A stretch of DNA of 9,715 nucleotides from Lewinellaceae bacterium (GTDB lineage: Bacteria; Bacteroidota; Bacteroidia; Chitinophagales; Saprospiraceae). Where the stretch lies: the NCBI GenBank assembly GCA_016711435.1, contig JADJSY010000079.1:1-9715 (forward strand), in the 5' to 3' direction. Positions 7,403 through 9,715 of this stretch are shown here, piece after piece. The stretch's first letter is position 1; each line of letters starts with the position of its first letter. Position numbers and translations under genes: made by a program. Under the pieces are notes generated by a model that saw only the letters and a list, made by a program, of their open reading frames with translations, was not told the origin of the DNA and did no database searches.

Positions 7403-8762
7403 TCAGGTATCAGTTAAGGGTGAGGCGGTTTTAAATGTCCACGAAGTAGGCTTTGCCGCATGGTCAATCATCTCACGGGACATGGCCGGTGTAACGGCAA
7501 GGTAGGATGCGATATCGATGATCTGATCGCACAAATCACGCGGATGAGATGCGCGCAGTTTGCGATTACGTTTGATGTACCATTCCTGCAAAAGATATGC
7601 GAGGCCCTGGTCGTTGTATTCAATGCGCCTGTCTTGTGCAACGCGCTTGAAAATTTCACGATACTCTTCAAACGTTGGGTCGCCGATCTCGATCTTGTGA
7701 CGCAGGCGGCGCAGGAAGGCTTCATCGACGAGGTCTTTGGGAGGCAGGTTCGTGGAGAAAACGATCAACACATCGAACGGGACTTCAACTTTGCGGCCTG
7801 TGTGCAGGCGTAAATAATCGACGCGGTTTTCAAGCGGAACGATCCAGCGGTTCCAGCAGATCACGCGGACGCACCTGCTGGCGGCCAAAGTCGTCGATCA
7901 ACAGAATGCCGCCATTGGCTTTGACCTGAAATGGCGCTTCATAGAATTTGGTGGTGTCATCGAAAACAAGGTCGAGACCTTCCAATGTCAACTCACCGCC
8001 CACCACGATGAACGGCCTGCGGATCTTTACCCAGCGCGGGTCACGGCGTGTGTTCGTGCGTAAACTGCCAGTTGGGCCATTGCCGTTACCTGCTTCGGTC
8101 TCCGGCGCAAGGCTGTGACTGACCGCATCATAGACTTTGATAACCTGCCCGTCCAAATACAAGGCGTATGGAATATACATGTTCTGGCTGAGAACCAGGT
8201 TGCCGAAAGCACGGGCAATACTGGTCTTGCCGTTTCCGGGAGGGCCGTACATAAAAATGGAGGAACCTGAATTAAGCGCAGGGCCAAGCCGTTGGAATGT
8301 TGATTCTGAAATAACCAATTGCGAAAGGATCTGGCGCATGGTGCGCGTGGTCACAGTGAGGCGTCCGCTTTTCTGGCGGCGAATGGCTTCGTTGTACACT
8401 TCAAATGGAACAGGCGCGGGACCAGCATATTGGCTGCGCTCCATGGCTTCACGGGCACGGAGGACACCCTGGCTGGTAATGCCATAGGTGTAAGCGCCTT
8501 CGCCCAGACCACCCTGCGAAGATTTTACTTCGATGAATTTTTCCTGCTTTAATATGGTCAGCAGCTGGTCAGTCACCCCAGCTAACGGCAGGGTGATCTC
8601 TTCAGCGATCTTGAACCCCGTCAAATAACCACGAAAATAGAGAACTTTGAGGATCAGGTCTTGCAGCCAAAGCGGCGAAAGACCTGTGTCTTCAACGCTG
8701 TTGATCTGTGGGGGCGAAAAACCGCCAACAGCGCCTGAAATTTGTCCTGTTTGTCTCGTCAT
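7403..8762 (-). CDS. AAA family ATPase with N-terminal winged-helix-like region (one frameshift)
   Basis: Repaired, this is a 452-residue ATPase. Residues about 30-115 look like a winged-helix unit (LQDLILKVLYFRGYLTGFKIAEEI, then a strand-rich segment ending YGITSQGVLRAREAM). The AAA core has Walker A GPPGNGKT at 173-180, Walker B GGILLIDD at 284-291, sensor-1 Asn338 in FSTNLPP, and FLRRLRHKI (about 349-357) as the arginine-finger region. The frame breaks at 7853-7854 (CC), where one base is extra; removing it gives RPRDLLNRWIVPLENRVDYL. I start at ATG 8760-8762, which has GGTGA about 7 bases upstream; the frame stays open to a TTG at 8805-8807, but that start runs into the promoter region. 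Walker and sensor residues are intact, so it should be active. Its target is unknown; the winged helix suggests nucleic-acid or protein contacts. It is followed at 5 bases by the phosphodiesterase. Confidence 0.87.
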
Positions 8763-8839
8763 AATAATCACCAATCCCGCGCAATAAAATTTTAGATAAC
8801 AATTCAATTATACTTCTTTTCGTTTATAATCCGGCTCAT
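8763..8839. promoter_or_regulatory. Divergent intergenic region with two TATAAT boxes
   Basis: The 77 bases between the ATPase and the glycosyltransferase hold a TATAAT on each strand: minus at 8807-8812 and plus at 8825-8830. The minus box would give the ATPase mRNA a leader of about 38 bases with a GGTGA ribosome site. The plus box is only 9 bases from the glycosyltransferase ATG and no Shine-Dalgarno is present there. The -35 elements are poor on both strands (TTCAAT at 8803-8808 is the best for plus). The two boxes lie 12 bases apart, so the polymerases would compete. Confidence 0.5.
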
Positions 8840-9522
8840 ATGAAACTATCGAGTCATAATCCCTGTTTACAATGAAGTTGAAGTATTGAAACCATTCTGA
8901 CACGGGTACACGATACAAAACTTACCCACGAGATCACTGTGGTGGACGACGGTTCCAAAGACGGTACACGCGATAAACTGAAAAGTTTGGACGGCAAAAA
9001 GGGCGTGCGCGTCATCCTGCATGAAGTAAATCAAGGCAAGGGCGCGGCGGTGCGTACTGGAATGGCCGCGGCAAAGGGTGACGTACTGCTGATTCAGGAT
9101 GCAGACCTTGAATATGACCCGCGTGATTACCCAGAATTATTGAAACCGATCCAGGAAGGTCTTGCAGATGTAGTCTACGGTTCACGCTTTCTCGGGCGCG
9201 CCCACCGCGTAACGATGTTCTGGCACATGCTCGCCAATAAATCACTGACGCTCATGACCAACATCCTTTACGACACCATTCTGACCGACATGGAGACCGG
9301 CTACAAAGTATTTAAAAGCGAAGTCATTGAAGGGATGACCATCCGTGCCAATAGTTTTAACTTTGAACCCGAATTCACTGCCAAGATACTCAAACGTAAA
9401 TATCGCATTTTTGAAGTCCCATCACCTTCAATCCGCGGGACTATTCCCAAGGGAAAAAGATAAAAATGCACGATGCCTTTGAAGCGATATGGGCATTGAT
9501 CAAATACAGATTTGTCGATTAA
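8840..9522 (+). CDS. Glycosyltransferase family 2 (DPM1/DPG-synthase-like), three frameshifts
   Basis: Repaired, this is about 227 residues of a soluble GT-A fold glycosyltransferase, probably transferring sugar from a nucleotide donor to a polyprenyl phosphate or a cell-envelope glycan. Visible motifs: VIIPVYNE at 5-12, VDDGSKDGT from 35, GKGAAVRTG, the metal-binding DAD in IQDADLEYDP (Asp87, Asp89), YGSRF, and LTDMETGYKVFK as the acceptor-side block. The closing stretch (QGKKIKMHDAFEAIWALIKYRFVD) is typical of the group. Frame breaks lie near 8852 (one extra or two missing bases), at 8889-8891 (AAA, one A missing) and at 9418-9420 (CCC, one C missing). Without repair the end reads SPSIRGTIPKGKR and the conserved C-terminus is lost. 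The ATG at 8840-8842 is the only start in the repaired frame that retains the first beta strand. A terminator follows directly. Confidence 0.87.
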
Positions 9523-9524
9523 AC

Positions 9525-9556
9525 ATAAGACGGGCGCACAGCCCGTCTTATTTCTT
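9525..9556. terminator. Shared terminator between convergent genes
   Basis: A perfect 11-bp stem (ATAAGACGGGC at 9525-9535, GCCCGTCTTAT at 9541-9551) with a 5-base loop lies just after the glycosyltransferase stop and is followed on the plus strand by TTTCTT. On the minus strand it is followed only by GTTTAAT, so it works best for the glycosyltransferase. The right arm includes the TAA stop (9548-9550) of the minus-strand gene that enters from the right edge. Confidence 0.78.
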
Positions 9557-9715
9557 AAACAAACTGATAAATACAGATTCCAACCCGTCCAGCGAATCTC
9601 GAACCGCATCAGACAACCCGTTACCTGTTGACGTGAACCCAGGCTGGATCGCCACGAGAAGCGTTTCGGGCCTTCTACTTTTGGGGATCACCTTAAACAA
9701 CAGATCCAAATTTGC
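9548..9715 (-). CDS. C-terminal fragment, possibly hydrogenase maturation protease (HycI-like)
   Basis: An open frame enters from the right edge and ends at TAA 9548-9550, giving the last 55 residues of a protein. It reads LLFKVIPKSRRPETLLVAIQP, then GFTSTGNGLSDAVRDSLDGLESVFISLFKK. The LLVAIQP segment followed by a short loop and an SDAVRDSLDGL helix resembles the end of [NiFe] hydrogenase maturation endopeptidases such as HycI, which cleave the C-terminus of the large subunit precursor after metal insertion. The match rests on a short stretch recalled from the family, and the metal-binding residues of that family lie upstream, outside the window. It is convergent with the glycosyltransferase and shares its terminator. 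Confidence 0.4.
   Translation of the reverse strand, partial: ANLDLLFKVIPKSRRPETLLVAIQPGFTSTGNGLSDAVRDSLDGLESVFISLFKK

Noticed and set aside
8763..8807. Upstream TTG start extending the AAA ATPase by 15 residues
   Set aside because: It would start inside the -10 box on that strand, and the ATG at 8760-8762 has a well-placed GGTGA ribosome site.

Overview
The window looks like chromosomal DNA of a member of the Chloroflexota, most likely an Anaerolineae-type lineage. This is inferred from the style of the proteins (an envelope-anchored NagZ-like GH3 protein with C-terminal membrane helices, an AAA ATPase with an N-terminal winged-helix-like region, a short GT2 glycosyltransferase) and from roughly balanced base composition. 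No rRNA or other phylogenetic marker is present, so the assignment is tentative. I see no tRNA, CRISPR array, insertion sequence or phage gene. No stretch over 300 bases lacks a gene.

Layout, left to right. (1) Positions 5-2526, minus strand: a probable three-gene operon read right to left: a PRXL2/AhpC-TSA-like thioredoxin-fold protein, a MacB/DevC-type ABC permease and its LolD/DevA-type ATPase. A promoter-like site with a three-copy 11-bp repeat lies upstream. (2) 2673-3679, minus: a ClpP-fold serine protease of the SDH proteinase (SppA-like) type, with a good Shine-Dalgarno ahead of a GTG start and a clear terminator. (3) 3759-6494, minus: a 911-residue secreted or membrane-anchored GH3 protein. 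(4) 6645-8762, minus: a two-gene unit of an AAA ATPase followed by a cytoplasmic glycerophosphodiester phosphodiesterase. (5) 8840-9522, plus: a GT2 glycosyltransferase, divergent from the ATPase. (6) 9548-9715, minus: the C-terminal end of a gene that resembles a hydrogenase maturation protease, convergent with the glycosyltransferase across a shared hairpin.

Four of the seven complete genes are broken by single-base indels: three in the permease, one in the protease, one in the ATPase and three in the glycosyltransferase. In every case the next frame continues the same protein with conserved motifs, and most breaks lie in runs of 2-5 identical bases. This looks like residual sequencing or assembly error rather than gene decay, so I annotate these loci as single genes.

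No clearly new multi-gene system is visible. The best leads are the GH3 protein without the NagZ Asp-Ser-His loop, the phased repeat at the thioredoxin-fold gene's promoter, two start codons placed only 8-9 bases after a -10 box (possible leaderless transcripts), and a terminator stem that contains the stop codon of the opposing gene.
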